Assembly: GCA_003990745.1 (NCBI GenBank)
Contig: RBNI01003756.1
Coordinates: 1-15,272, forward strand
Direction of reading: 5' to 3'
Origin: Jimgerdemannia flammicorona
Taxonomy: Eukaryota; Mucoromycota; Endogonomycetes; Endogonales; Endogonaceae
DNA length: 15,272 nucleotides
Shown here: piece after piece, positions 8,762-15,272 of the stretch
How the letters are laid out: every line of letters begins with the position of its first letter
Position numbering within the stretch: position 1 is the stretch's first letter
The notes under the pieces: generated by a model
Seen by the model: only the letters and a program-made list of their open reading frames with translations
Databases searched by the model: none
What the model was told of the DNA's origin: nothing
Position numbers and translations under genes: made by a program

Positions 8762-9228
8762 TATGATGGCTGATCCAAATTAGTAACATGAAACAAGGAA
8801 ATTAGACATTTGATCATAGTATCTGAATCTGATTTCCAAAATAGCTTAGTCTTATAAATAGCAGTCATATTAGGCAAAGTGTAGAAACTTTAATATTTGC
8901 AAAGATTTAGGAGATGTTAGAATATTTGCAATCAGCACAATCTTAGCAGATGTTAAAAGATTCAATACTTGTGAAATGACTCATAACTTAGCTATCTTAT
9001 AAGCTAGCAAAATATGTATAAATAACCCAGCATCTTAGAGTGAATAAACCTCAGATCAAAATAGTTCAAAGCAAAGAGAAAGCAAAGGAACTAGTAAGCC
9101 TGCAGGCAGATACACTTCAAACTCACCCATCTCTGCAATCCTGAGAACTCTGTAAGAGTCAAAACAAGTTAAGTTTCAAGATACAGAAATCTAATGTACT
9201 TCAAAGGTTAAGCACCCACTATGTTATA
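8762..9228 (+). repeat. 3' LTR of the gypsy element
   Basis: It is 467 bp, the same length as the 5' LTR. Its ends are TA...TA where the 5' copy has TG...CA, as C-to-T changes on opposite strands would produce. TATAAATA is at 9017-9024 and AATAAA at 9043-9048. The following bases are ATATATATTATAT, so the target duplication cannot be defined. Confidence 0.92.
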
Positions 9229-9272
9229 ATATATATTATATGAATACCTCCAGTATATAAGTTATGTAGAGG

Positions 9273-9622
9273 ATTTAAATTGGAGGATTCTGATTAAAGG
9301 ATTTAGATAAGATGATTTAAATTGAATAATTTAGATTGAATAATTCAGATTGAGTGATTCAGATTGAATAATTCAAATTAAATAATTCAGATTAAATGAT
9401 TCAGATTGAATAATTTAGATTAAGTGATTTAGATTAAGTGATTTGGATTGAGTGATTCAAATTGAGTGATTCAGATTAAGTAGTTTGGATTAAGTGGTTC
9501 AGATTGAGTAATTTAGATTAAATAATTTGAATTGAGTGGTCCAGATTAAATAGTTCAGATTGAGTGGTTCAGATGGAGTGATTCAGATAGAGTAATTCAG
9601 ATGAAGTAATTCAGATTAATTT
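9273..9622. repeat. 14-bp minisatellite, 25 uninterrupted copies
   Basis: Units begin at 9273 and recur every 14 bases through the unit starting at 9609, with no insertion or deletion. The consensus is (A/G)TT(C/T)AGATT(G/A)A(G/A)T(G/A). Copies differ almost only by transitions (C/T at position 4, G/A at 10, 12 and 14). Sequence after 9622 (AAGTTGATTTAGAT) looks like further decayed copies. The array starts 44 bases after the gypsy 3' LTR. Confidence 0.92.
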
Positions 9623-9720
9623 AAGTTGATTTAGATTATTTTGAATTTGAGATTTGGATCTAACTATCATATAATAAATTGAATCTAGATTTGATTTGAA
9701 TTAACTCATTCAGAATACTA

Positions 9721-9751
9721 TATAAATATGTAACTTATCTGAAGTAATAAA
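9721..9751 (+). promoter_or_regulatory. TATA box plus AATAAA module, LTR-like
   Basis: TATAAATA (9721-9728) is followed 17 bases later by AATAAA (9746-9751), then a T-rich stretch. The spacing is like that of the gypsy LTRs (18) and the minus-strand LTR-like segment (19). It lies about 100 bases after the 14-bp array, so the array and this module may be parts of one decayed LTR. In such AT-rich DNA, chance is a real alternative. Confidence 0.35.
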
Positions 9752-9759
9752 TAGTTTTT

Positions 9760-10440
9760 TTCTCTACTACTCTTTCTTACTCTATTTATAATAAAATTAA
9801 ACTTCAAATTAAATTAAGTCTCAATTTGAATTGAATTAAATCAAATCAGTCCTTAATTTAATTTATTCTGAGTACTATATAAAATAATAATATATAAATT
9901 AATAAAATATATTTAGATAAATATAATATTTAAGCAAGATAACTATAAAGTAAGCTATATAAAATTAGAGACTTATAGTATTAATTATAGTATAATAATA
10001 TATATTTATAAAAATAGAGATATTAAATAGCTTTTTTTATTTTTTTAATATTAGTAAACTTAGTAAATATTACAAATTATATTATATATTTAAAATATAT
10101 TTAAATCTCTTTATAATTTATTTATAATAATTAATATATAAATAAAATAAAATATTTTTTTAAAAAAAAATTAAATATAATGTATTGAAATATTATTAAA
10201 ATATTATTTTCAATAAAAAAAATTAATTTATTATTATAAATATTATAATATATTATAATATATTACTATTTTGTTTTATTTTATCAATATAAGAGATATA
10301 TATACTCTTCTAGCCAATACTTAAGCTAGAGATATATAAGATATGCAAATCTTCTTATATTAAAAGAAATTTATTATAAATAATATAATGAAGTTAGCTA
10401 AAACTAGCCAAATAATATAATGTAAGTGAAAAGATTATTC
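9760..10440. other. Extremely AT-rich DNA without genes
   Basis: This is nearly all A and T, with long A and T runs and TATAATA-type simple sequence. No open frame or recognised element is present. An ATTCAGAATACTATATAAA stretch around 9708 has a similar but diverged copy near 9866. It ends sharply near 10,440, where CpG-containing, balanced sequence begins. Confidence 0.7.
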
Positions 10441-10460
10441 AGGAAAAAATTGTGACACCA

Positions 10461-10580
10461 TCACAGTAGATGATACGGGACATCGATGATATCGAGGTCC
10501 ATGCGTGTCAAATACAGTGTTGGATGCTTACCGTTTCCGAACATGTCGATCGCCACAACGGAGGCAATGCGCGTGTCATT
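10461..10580 (-). CDS. Terminal exon of an unrecognised protein (39 residues)
   Basis: After an AG at 10582-10581 (AACTTAG) the minus strand reads NDTRIASVVAIDMFGNG, then KHPTLYLTRMDLDIIDVP, and stops at 10463-10461. The reading is protein-like and its third-position GC fits the FkbM gene rather than the AT-rich side. I do not recognise the family. The AIDMFGNGK stretch loosely recalls FG-GAP-type repeats, which is weak. It could be a 3' terminal exon or the end of a broken gene joined to the neighbouring frame at 10579-10764 by a one-base frame change. Confidence 0.4.
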   Translation of the reverse strand, partial: NDTRIASVVAIDMFGNGKHPTLYLTRMDLDIIDVPYHLL

Positions 10581-10764
10581 CTAAGTTCATGCCTTGTATT
10601 TTGTCAGTGGTGAGAGGCATTTCAGGCGGAGTGTCCAGAATGGAGGGGTTGTTCTGAAGAAATTCGCTGGCCTCGTCCTGCTGCAACGTAGGCAAGCGTG
10701 TATAGGCATTAAGCCTCAAGAACTGCAGGACCTGGGCGTGAGCGTGGTTTGTGAGGACATGGTG
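10579..10764 (-). pseudogene. Coding remnant upstream of the terminal exon, unrecognised
   Basis: The minus strand is open from just after a TAA (10767-10765) to a TGA at 10578-10576. It reads coherently: VLQFLRLNAYTRLPTL, then DEASEFLQNNPSILDTPP and MPLTTDKIQGMNL. Possible splice acceptors (CAG) precede VLQF and QDEA. No GT donor lies between about 10,690 and the next exon, so it cannot be spliced normally to 10461-10580. A one-base frame change at about 10580 would join the two. I see no N-terminal part between here and the FkbM gene at 11195. It is probably the 3' end of a truncated or frameshifted gene; an assembly error is the alternative. Confidence 0.35.
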
Positions 10765-10769
10765 TTAAC

Positions 10770-11194
10770 GTGGTGTGGACGTATATATTGGGGACAGTGG
10801 GACAGTTAACAGTTGGAGCTGGGACCTGCTTGCATCATCCTCCTTTCATAGATCATGTTCACCACACAACCGACAAAATCAAAGAAATTCAAATAGATAC
10901 AAATAGGGGTCGGATAGAACAGAGTAAAATATCAACAAGTGAACCTTGTACTGTACACATGTAATTTCTCTCGAGATCCAAACAAAACTGGGACGCAGAC
11001 CCTCTATACACAATCTAGCTGACCAATAAATAAATAAATTGTTCTCGATATGTAGGCACGTGACTCACGCCACACGCCATTCTATCAGTTTTACGTCATT
11101 CATCAGTAACGCATGAAATACGCGACTTACGCATTTTGAATAAATCGCTTCTTCTGTTCGTCACAACATAAATATGTATATATATTTGTATATT
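10770..11194. other. Intergenic, 3' flank of the FkbM gene
   Basis: No convincing coding sequence on either strand; short frames here lack protein-like composition. It contains an AATAAATAAATAAATT run near 11026-11040 and AT-rich sequence just after the FkbM stop that could hold its polyadenylation signals. Confidence 0.5.
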
Positions 11195-12976
11195 TTACTC
11201 GATATTATGGAAAATGGCCGAGTTTCCGTTCTTCTTCACCATCCAGAGGTATACTTCGCCGATTTGTTCCAAGGAATCCAAGAACTCGTCAATGAGGTGA
11301 TTCGGCAACCTGATGAACTCCGTGACGCCACCATTGGTCGACTTAAGCTCTTCATCGAACTGGTCCTGCTCGCTCAACCCATCGAAATTCCATGCCTTGA
11401 GCCAGCGGACGCCGTTGGCCGGGGGGGCCATCTCGGAGACGTCGTTTGGTGCGATTAGCCTCCAGTTTATCCAAAACTTGCACTGCTCCCAGCCGATGGA
11501 GGGTAACAAGTAGATGTCGAGATTCCAATCGGTGACGGCCTTGTTGAGCACAATCTTGGCCTCTGCAAGCGTTTTAGTTTTAATCTGCTCCGGCGGCGCC
11601 GTCTGCGGCTCCGTCACGGTCCACCGGTCGGGTGAGCCGAACTCGAGTACCGTATGTTCGATGAGACCAACCTCGTACAGGGCCGAGGCGGATTCGAGGG
11701 CGCGGAGCTCGAAGCCCTCGACGTCAATCTTGAGGAAGTGAATCGGCTGTCGGAGGAGGATCTTCTTGGTGTCCGTGGCACTGAGCGTGGGCTGGTTTGC
11801 GGGCTCGAGGTTGTGGGCTTGCTCGAGATATGCAGCATAGTCTTCGCCAAAACTCTGGTCGTGAGGACCGAGAGCGTTGGGACCTTGCTCGGGAAAGAGG
11901 CGAGCGAAGGACGGGAGGTGGTCAAGGCGAATGGTCTGGGTTTGGATCGGGCCCGTGGTGCGGTTTAAATCGAGGAAGGCATTTCCACCGTCGCCCCTCT
12001 CGTAGTCCGAGATAGAGACCTGCAAAGTTGGGAGTTACACCAGGGAAATAATAAATAAATAAAAAATGAATATTTTTATTTAATTTTTTATTTATTCACA
12101 CTCTCCTTCATCATCACCATACCTTAGAGAACTTATCCAAGACGGCGAAGGGTAGGATTCTGAGATGCTGCTCTATCTGGTTGAGACGCGCGCTGTAGCC
12201 AATGACACCGCGGAGAGGGGCCTGAGGCTCGAAGGCCACAACGTAGGCGCCAGAGACGCCAGCGACCATGGAGAAGAGGCCGTGGTTTGAGCCTAAAGTG
12301 GGATGGAACCAAAATAATAAAGGAAAGGGTAAGTTTCGTGATCAGGAATGCGTAGGAGAGAGCTTTGGTGATCGTCGTGTTGTTTTTGGGCTGCGAGAGA
12401 TCGCGTTGTCGCATTGTCATAGTCGCACGCGCGAAACTGCCTCGCAACCCCCCTTCTCTCTCCTGCACCCCAAACCCTCCACATACCTGCATCAATCATT
12501 ATCAACGGCTCTTTGCGTGCGATCCTCCCTGTATCCCTGCGGTGGACTCTGAGAATCCACTTCATCAGGCTGTAGGTGAAGTGCTCGCGGTCGTAATGTT
12601 CATTGATAGCACTTACCTTGCCCTCTGAAACGATGAAGACGTCGGGCTTGGTGGGCATCACAGCAAAATTCCATGTGTCGGTGGTCGAGATGGCGGGCTC
12701 GAGCACGTTGGTATGCAGGCGTAGTGTGATGCTGTTGCCGGTAGGGGCCTTCTGGTTGACGGGGGCGATCGAGTGTGAGGCAGGGCCCGTGCCAGGCGTG
12801 CAGGGCGGCGGCGGTTTGGGGCCATTTGGAGAGCCGGAAGAGGTCGTGCCCGTAGAGAAGTCGGCGGGATTACGGATGTGGTTGATGGAGGAGTATTGGA
12901 AGAAAGCGCCCAAAAGGAGCAGGCCCACGACAAGGATCCAGGTCCTGCGAGGCATGTTGAGAGGACTCGCGAACAT
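11195..12976 (-). CDS. FkbM-family methyltransferase, type II membrane protein (3 exons)
   Basis: FkbM-family proteins are SAM-dependent methyltransferases, mostly O-methylating sugars or small molecules; the substrate here is unknown. Exons on the minus strand are 12976-12487, 12292-12123 and 12019-11195 (1485 coding bases, 494 residues). Both introns (194 and 103 bases) start GTATG and end AG, and the frame is kept. Residues about 13-30 (WILVVGLLLLGAFFQYSS) form one membrane anchor after a short basic start, and a Pro/Gly/Ser-rich linker follows, so the domain probably faces the Golgi or ER lumen. The SAM-binding motif IDAGSNHGLFSM is created by splicing at about residues 161-172, with VVAFEPQ after it. 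The family signature FLKIDVEGFELRALES spans about 315-330. Met8 is an alternative start. No stops or frameshifts are seen, so it is likely functional. Confidence 0.88.
12020..12122 (-). other. Intron 2 of the FkbM gene, with inverted repeat
   Basis: The donor is GTATGG at 12122 and the acceptor GCAG at 12020. The intron is very AT-rich for its surroundings. Exact 14-base inverted arms, AATAAATAAAAAAT (12054-12067) and its complement (12083-12096), could fold into a hairpin with a 15-base loop. Confidence 0.8.
12293..12486 (-). other. Intron 1 of the FkbM gene
   Basis: The donor GTATGT starts at 12486 and the acceptor TTTAG ends at 12293, giving 194 bases. Splicing joins GATGCAG to GCTCAAACCAC and produces the Asp-Ala-Gly-Ser-Asn-His-Gly SAM motif, which strongly supports these borders. 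Confidence 0.85.
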
Positions 12977-13370
12977 TGATGAGGTGGAAGGAGGGCAAAG
13001 AACTAAGGAAGAGTCAGCTCGTCAAGTAGCTTTAAGTAGGGCGGGTGGAGTCAGGGAGAGGGTATGTCAATCAGGCAACCACCTATTATAAGTGTTGGCA
13101 GGATAGTTCATGGTAGTCAGGGCAGGGCGGGTAGAGTCAGGGCAGTGCGGGTAGTGCGGATGAGTCAGGGCATCCATATTGAGGCTGTTTTGGGTCAGTC
13201 AGACTATTTTGGATCTTGTTTCACACTTAGATCTTGTTACCCATATAATTACCCTGATAGGGAGAGGGATGCGAGGTCGGTTGCGCTGCCGAAAAGAGAG
13301 TATTAAGGTATTTTGACCATTTTACGTTTACATCATTCTAGTGAATTCATTCCTGACTTATCCCCCTCCC
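12977..13370. promoter_or_regulatory. Intergenic region upstream of FkbM with GC-rich direct repeats
   Basis: This is the space between the FkbM start and the GAA1-like remnant. GGGCGGGT(G/A)GAGTCAGGG occurs at 13039-13056 and 13125-13142, and a partial third copy (GTGCGGGTAG then GAGTCAGGG) lies at 13145-13170. They may be binding sites or a decayed minisatellite. There is no TATA box or coding frame I can support. Confidence 0.4.
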
Positions 13371-13380
13371 CAAATCCCAG

Positions 13381-13604
13381 GCGCAAGCGTCGCCAACGCG
13401 CGGCCGCCGTGGGTGATTCTCCCGAACCGCGAGCCTCTCAAGACGCACCGCACGCTCCTCGCGATCTCCTCGCCCGCGGAGATGATGGACGAACAGTTCT
13501 TCCTTGCGTGTAACTACTCTTTCCAACGACGACGCAAGGACGGGCATCGCTGGCGCCGGATACAGTATGTCCGATGGCCCGGTCGCCCCTCGAGGTGGAC
13601 ACCG
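13381..13604 (+). pseudogene. Open coding-like segment upstream of the GAA1-like exons, tentative
   Basis: After a pyrimidine-rich acceptor-like stretch ending CCCAG at 13380, the frame in phase with 13341 is open to a TAG at 13605. It reads PPWVILPNREPLKTHRTLL, ISSPAEMMDEQFFLACNYSF and so on. Part of it loosely resembles the start of the GAA1 lumenal domain, but the match is too weak to assert. The next 130 bases switch frame before GCNAVTLYAIPE (13708-13743) appears, which resembles the GAA1 stretch just ahead of the membrane region. It is either an N-terminal remnant of the GAA1-like gene with deletions and frame changes, or unrelated. Confidence 0.3.
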
Positions 13605-14021
13605 TAGTGGGTTCCACTGGGCTAAATCCGAGCTCGCGGAGCCCGTTGTGGACGCTGGTGAAGGAGACACCGAGGAAGGCGGCGTATTGGAGGCTTGCAA
13701 AGGATCAAGGCTGTAATGCCGTCACCCTGTATGCCATTCCCGAGGCTGTGCTGCAGCGGCGTCGCTGAGTCTATTTCGCGTCGCTTAGCAACATGCTTTA
13801 TATCATGCGGTGCGGCATCCCACGACGAATCATAGGTTACACTTGCGGTACGAAAAGGGTGGGTACGATTGGGAATTGGTGGTTTATATTTATCTTGATT
13901 TTTCTTTAATGTGTTAATTAATCCCTGCCTGGTCCCGCAATGACAGCTACGTTTATTTGTACATCATCCTCCCGTGCTTACATTCCTCCATCCCTTCCAC
14001 CCAAATCCCATTCTCCCGCAG

Positions 14022-14153
14022 ACTGATCGAGTTTACCTTCCGCAGCCTCAAAAACCTGCTCGGGAACTTCCATCAGTCCTTCTACTTCCTCTCTGACCCA
14101 GAGCGCTACGTCTCTGTGGGGATGTACATGCTCCCTGTCATATTGTTTTGCAT
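14022..14153 (+). other. GAA1: GAA1-like exon with the conserved HQSF region
   Basis: The acceptor CTCCCGCAG ends at 14021 and a GTAGCT donor starts at 14154. It encodes LIEFTFRSLKNLLGNFHQSF, then YFLSDPERYVSVGMYMLP and a hydrophobic start of a membrane helix. This is the evidence that identifies the family. Confidence 0.7.
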
Positions 14154-14311
14154 GTAGCTTGGTGTTTGACATATCCTTTGAATAACGGCAGGTTTGGCGG
14201 CTTGTGATGCGATTCGGCGCCGGGAGGGAAGGAGCTTGTGTTTATTTTATCGCTCACCTCCTTATTTATCTTTAACAACGCATAACACTCCCTCGTCCCT
14301 GTCGCCACCAG

Positions 14312-14462
14312 GCCCTCGAACTCTGAGGAAAAGGACGCTAGACCGCAAGTCCCGTTCCCGTACTCGACCTCGCGCCAGCTTTCGTCGTCCTGGTCCTCTC
14401 ACACGCGACGAGGGTGTTGGTGTTTTTCGTCATGAGGCCCGTGTTTACGGTTTGGGATGGAC
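14312..14462 (+). other. GAA1: GAA1-like exon with membrane helix
   Basis: The acceptor CACCAG ends at 14311, and a perfect GTGAGT donor starts at 14463. It reads ALEL, TGA, GKGR, TAG, then TASPVPVLDLAPAFVVLV and SHATRVLVFFVMRPVFTVW. The exon could instead start at 14342 after the AG at 14340-14341, which would avoid both stops. The ALEL plus Trp-to-stop reading resembles the family better. Confidence 0.5.
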
Positions 14463-14591
14463 GTGAGTGGAGGATGGGGTAGGTTTCGATGTGGGTGGAG
14501 GAGGGTTGTTTGGTTAGATATAGGGTTTGATGATAATTTCGAGCGCTCCTTCCCTCTCTCCCCCTCCGGCCCACATTCACAACTCACGCAG

Positions 14592-14796
14592 GCCATCCTC
14601 CTCAAACTTACTATCGTCGTCCTTGTCTCCGCTTTCACCTCCATCGCCTCCACCATCCTGATTTGCCGGGCCACCACGACCCCCGCCGTGTCCAACAGCG
14701 CCTGGAGTATCCCCAAATCGCTTAGCCTGGTTTACGCCGCCATGAGCACCGTTGCCATTGATTCCACAATCTTCAGCGTACTGGTCAATTATGAGA
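14592..14796 (+). other. GAA1: Probable GAA1-like exon, hydrophobic
   Basis: The acceptor CTCACGCAG ends at 14591. The frame reads AILLKLTIVVLVSAFTSI and continues through SLSLVYAAMSTVAIDSTIF and VLVNYEM to a possible GTAGGG donor at 14797, with the same frame open to a TAA at 14898. The hydrophobic segments suit the C-terminal membrane spans of GAA1. Phase zero at its start does not match the one-base overhang of the previous exon. Confidence 0.45.
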
Positions 14797-15051
14797 TGGT
14801 AGGGACTTGGGCACTTATGTGTGCTGTATACGGTGAATATCGCGATGTGGGGGTAGAAGAAGTGAATGGAAGCATGACAGTAACGGGGTTTTGGACTTAA
14901 GTTCTGTAGGACTGCAACCAGGTATGACATGACCTCCTTTCTGCTATCGACCCTCTGATCTTGGCGTATTGTCGACATGCGCGATATTTGAAAGGTCATG
15001 ATGCTCTCTCACACAATCCCGTACTTTGACTAACCTCACGCTCTTATGCAG

Positions 15052-15234
15052 CACAACATCCCCAAACAGCCGTGGCCCATCCCGTACCTCTACGTACTTC
15101 ATTTTGCACCAGGGCGCTCTCCAACGGTTCGATGCATTGTACGAGGTCATCGTCGTGGACTGGCAGGTCGGCATCGCGAAGTATGTCAAGGGCGTAGCGA
15201 GGAAAAGGTTAATGGGTGAGTTGTATACGGGTGT
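15052..15234 (+). other. Possible last exon of the GAA1-like gene
   Basis: After the acceptor CTTATGCAG (ending 15051) one frame reads LHQGALQRFDALYEVIVVDW and stops at 15239-15241. It loosely resembles the final amphipathic segment of GAA1 proteins, but the match is weak and another frame is also open for a while. Confidence 0.25.
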
Positions 15235-15249
15235 TGTGTGACATGTGTG

Positions 15250-15272
15250 TTTTTTTTTTTTTTTTTTTTTTT
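15250..15272. repeat. Run of 23 T at the window end
   Basis: The window ends inside a T homopolymer. It may mark a contig end, a poly-A tail read on the other strand, or simple sequence. Nothing beyond it is visible. Confidence 0.8.

Larger units (their letters stand above)
2524..9228 (+). mobile_element. Ty3/gypsy LTR retrotransposon with dUTPase domain, full length but dead
   Basis: This 6705-bp element is bounded by two direct 467-bp repeats and has a PBS-like site just inside the left LTR and a purine tract just before the right one. The domain order is gag, protease, dUTPase-like domain, reverse transcriptase, RNase H, integrase. Integrase after RNase H is the Ty3/gypsy (Metaviridae) order. 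The coding region is broken by many TAG, TAA and TGA codons and at least four frame changes: about 4740, between 7070 and 7275, about 7420-7440, and about 7505-7518. Many stops sit where Trp or Gln is expected, as CpA-to-TpA change on either strand would give. A target duplication cannot be resolved, because both flanks are TA repeats (TATAT on the left, ATATA on the right). It is non-autonomous now and could move only with proteins from an intact relative. Confidence 0.93.
13700..15234 (+). pseudogene. GAA1: GAA1-like gene (GPI transamidase subunit), broken C-terminal part
   Basis: GAA1 is a multi-membrane-span subunit of the ER GPI transamidase, which attaches GPI anchors to proteins. The clearest match is the exon at 14022-14153 (FRSLKNLLGNFHQSF, then RYVSVGMYMLPVIL), the best conserved part of the family. 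NAVTLYAIPE at about 13714-13743 fits the segment before it. LAPAFVVLVLSHATRVL (14369-14419) and the hydrophobic AILLKLTIVVLVSAFTSI (14592-14645) fit later membrane helices. These pieces do not join in one frame. The usual Tyr-Leu-Leu after HQSF is missing, a TGA falls where ALELW is expected (14324), a TAG is at 14339, and the 14342-14462 exon meets the next one in the wrong phase. The roughly 300-residue lumenal N-terminal domain has no room between here and FkbM. I call it a truncated pseudogene; indels in the assembly could exaggerate the damage. Confidence 0.6.

Noticed and set aside
9273..9622. CRISPR array
   Set aside because: There are no spacers: the 14-bp units are contiguous and the context is fungal.
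10594..10964. Plus-strand open frames at 10594-10809 and 10770-10964
   Set aside because: They lie opposite the minus-strand remnant or in intergenic DNA and show no recognisable features.
11174..12015. Several plus-strand open frames opposite the FkbM third exon
   Set aside because: They are antisense shadows of a GC-rich coding exon whose minus-strand frame carries the family signature.
12557..12620. Possible extra intron in FkbM exon 1 starting at a GTAAGT near 12613
   Set aside because: No AG acceptor downstream keeps the frame into LIMIDAG; the unspliced reading is coherent.
12133..12933. Alternative minus and plus frames overlapping FkbM exons 1 and 2
   Set aside because: Composition is Pro/Ser/Arg-rich and low in motifs, and they conflict with the spliced frame that creates the SAM-binding motif.
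13347..13700. Minus-strand frame of 117 codons opposite the GAA1-like upstream segment
   Set aside because: Ser/Pro/Arg-rich, without motifs, and consistent with a shadow of GC-rich sequence.

Overview
The window looks like fungal nuclear DNA made of two compartments. Bases 1 to about 10,440 are AT-rich, poor in CpG and filled with decayed transposable elements. From about 10,440 to the end the base composition becomes balanced, and there are spliced protein-coding genes with short GT-AG introns. The elements carry changes that look like CpA-to-TpA transitions on both strands, the kind produced by repeat-induced point mutation (RIP) or a related C-to-T process. This, the intron style and the gene families suggest a filamentous fungus. 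I cannot place it more narrowly from the sequence.

AT-rich compartment: a small Tc1/mariner-type MITE (139-355); an LTR-like segment on the minus strand (464-935) that includes a 35-bp tandem repeat (808-947); a surprisingly open, unrecognised minus-strand frame of about 295 codons (942-1829); AT-rich spacer with a TA/TG microsatellite (to 2523); then a complete but dead Ty3/gypsy retrotransposon (2524-9228). That element has two 467-bp LTRs, a PBS-like site, a polypurine tract and, in order, gag with a CCHC knuckle, protease, a dUTPase-like domain, reverse transcriptase, RNase H and integrase. Stop codons, frame changes and substitutions at key residues show that it is not functional. It is followed 44 bp later by a 14-bp minisatellite in 25 uninterrupted copies (9273-9622), another TATA/AATAAA module and about 700 bp of extremely AT-rich DNA.

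Gene compartment: a short coding remnant on the minus strand (10461-10764) lies at the compartment border. Next is an apparently intact three-exon minus-strand gene (11195-12976) for a 494-residue type II membrane protein with an FkbM-family methyltransferase domain. Upstream of it, on the plus strand, are pieces of a GAA1-like gene (GPI transamidase subunit), best seen at 14022-14153. They appear to be a truncated, frameshifted remnant, although assembly indels are not excluded. The window ends in a run of 23 T.

The genes do not form an operon or one pathway. FkbM and GAA1 proteins are both secretory-pathway membrane proteins, but their being neighbours proves no link. The most notable points are the dUTPase domain inside a gypsy polyprotein, the recurring tandem-repeat plus TATA/AATAAA architecture, the preserved open frame inside a decayed region, and the broken GAA1-like gene beside an intact FkbM gene.
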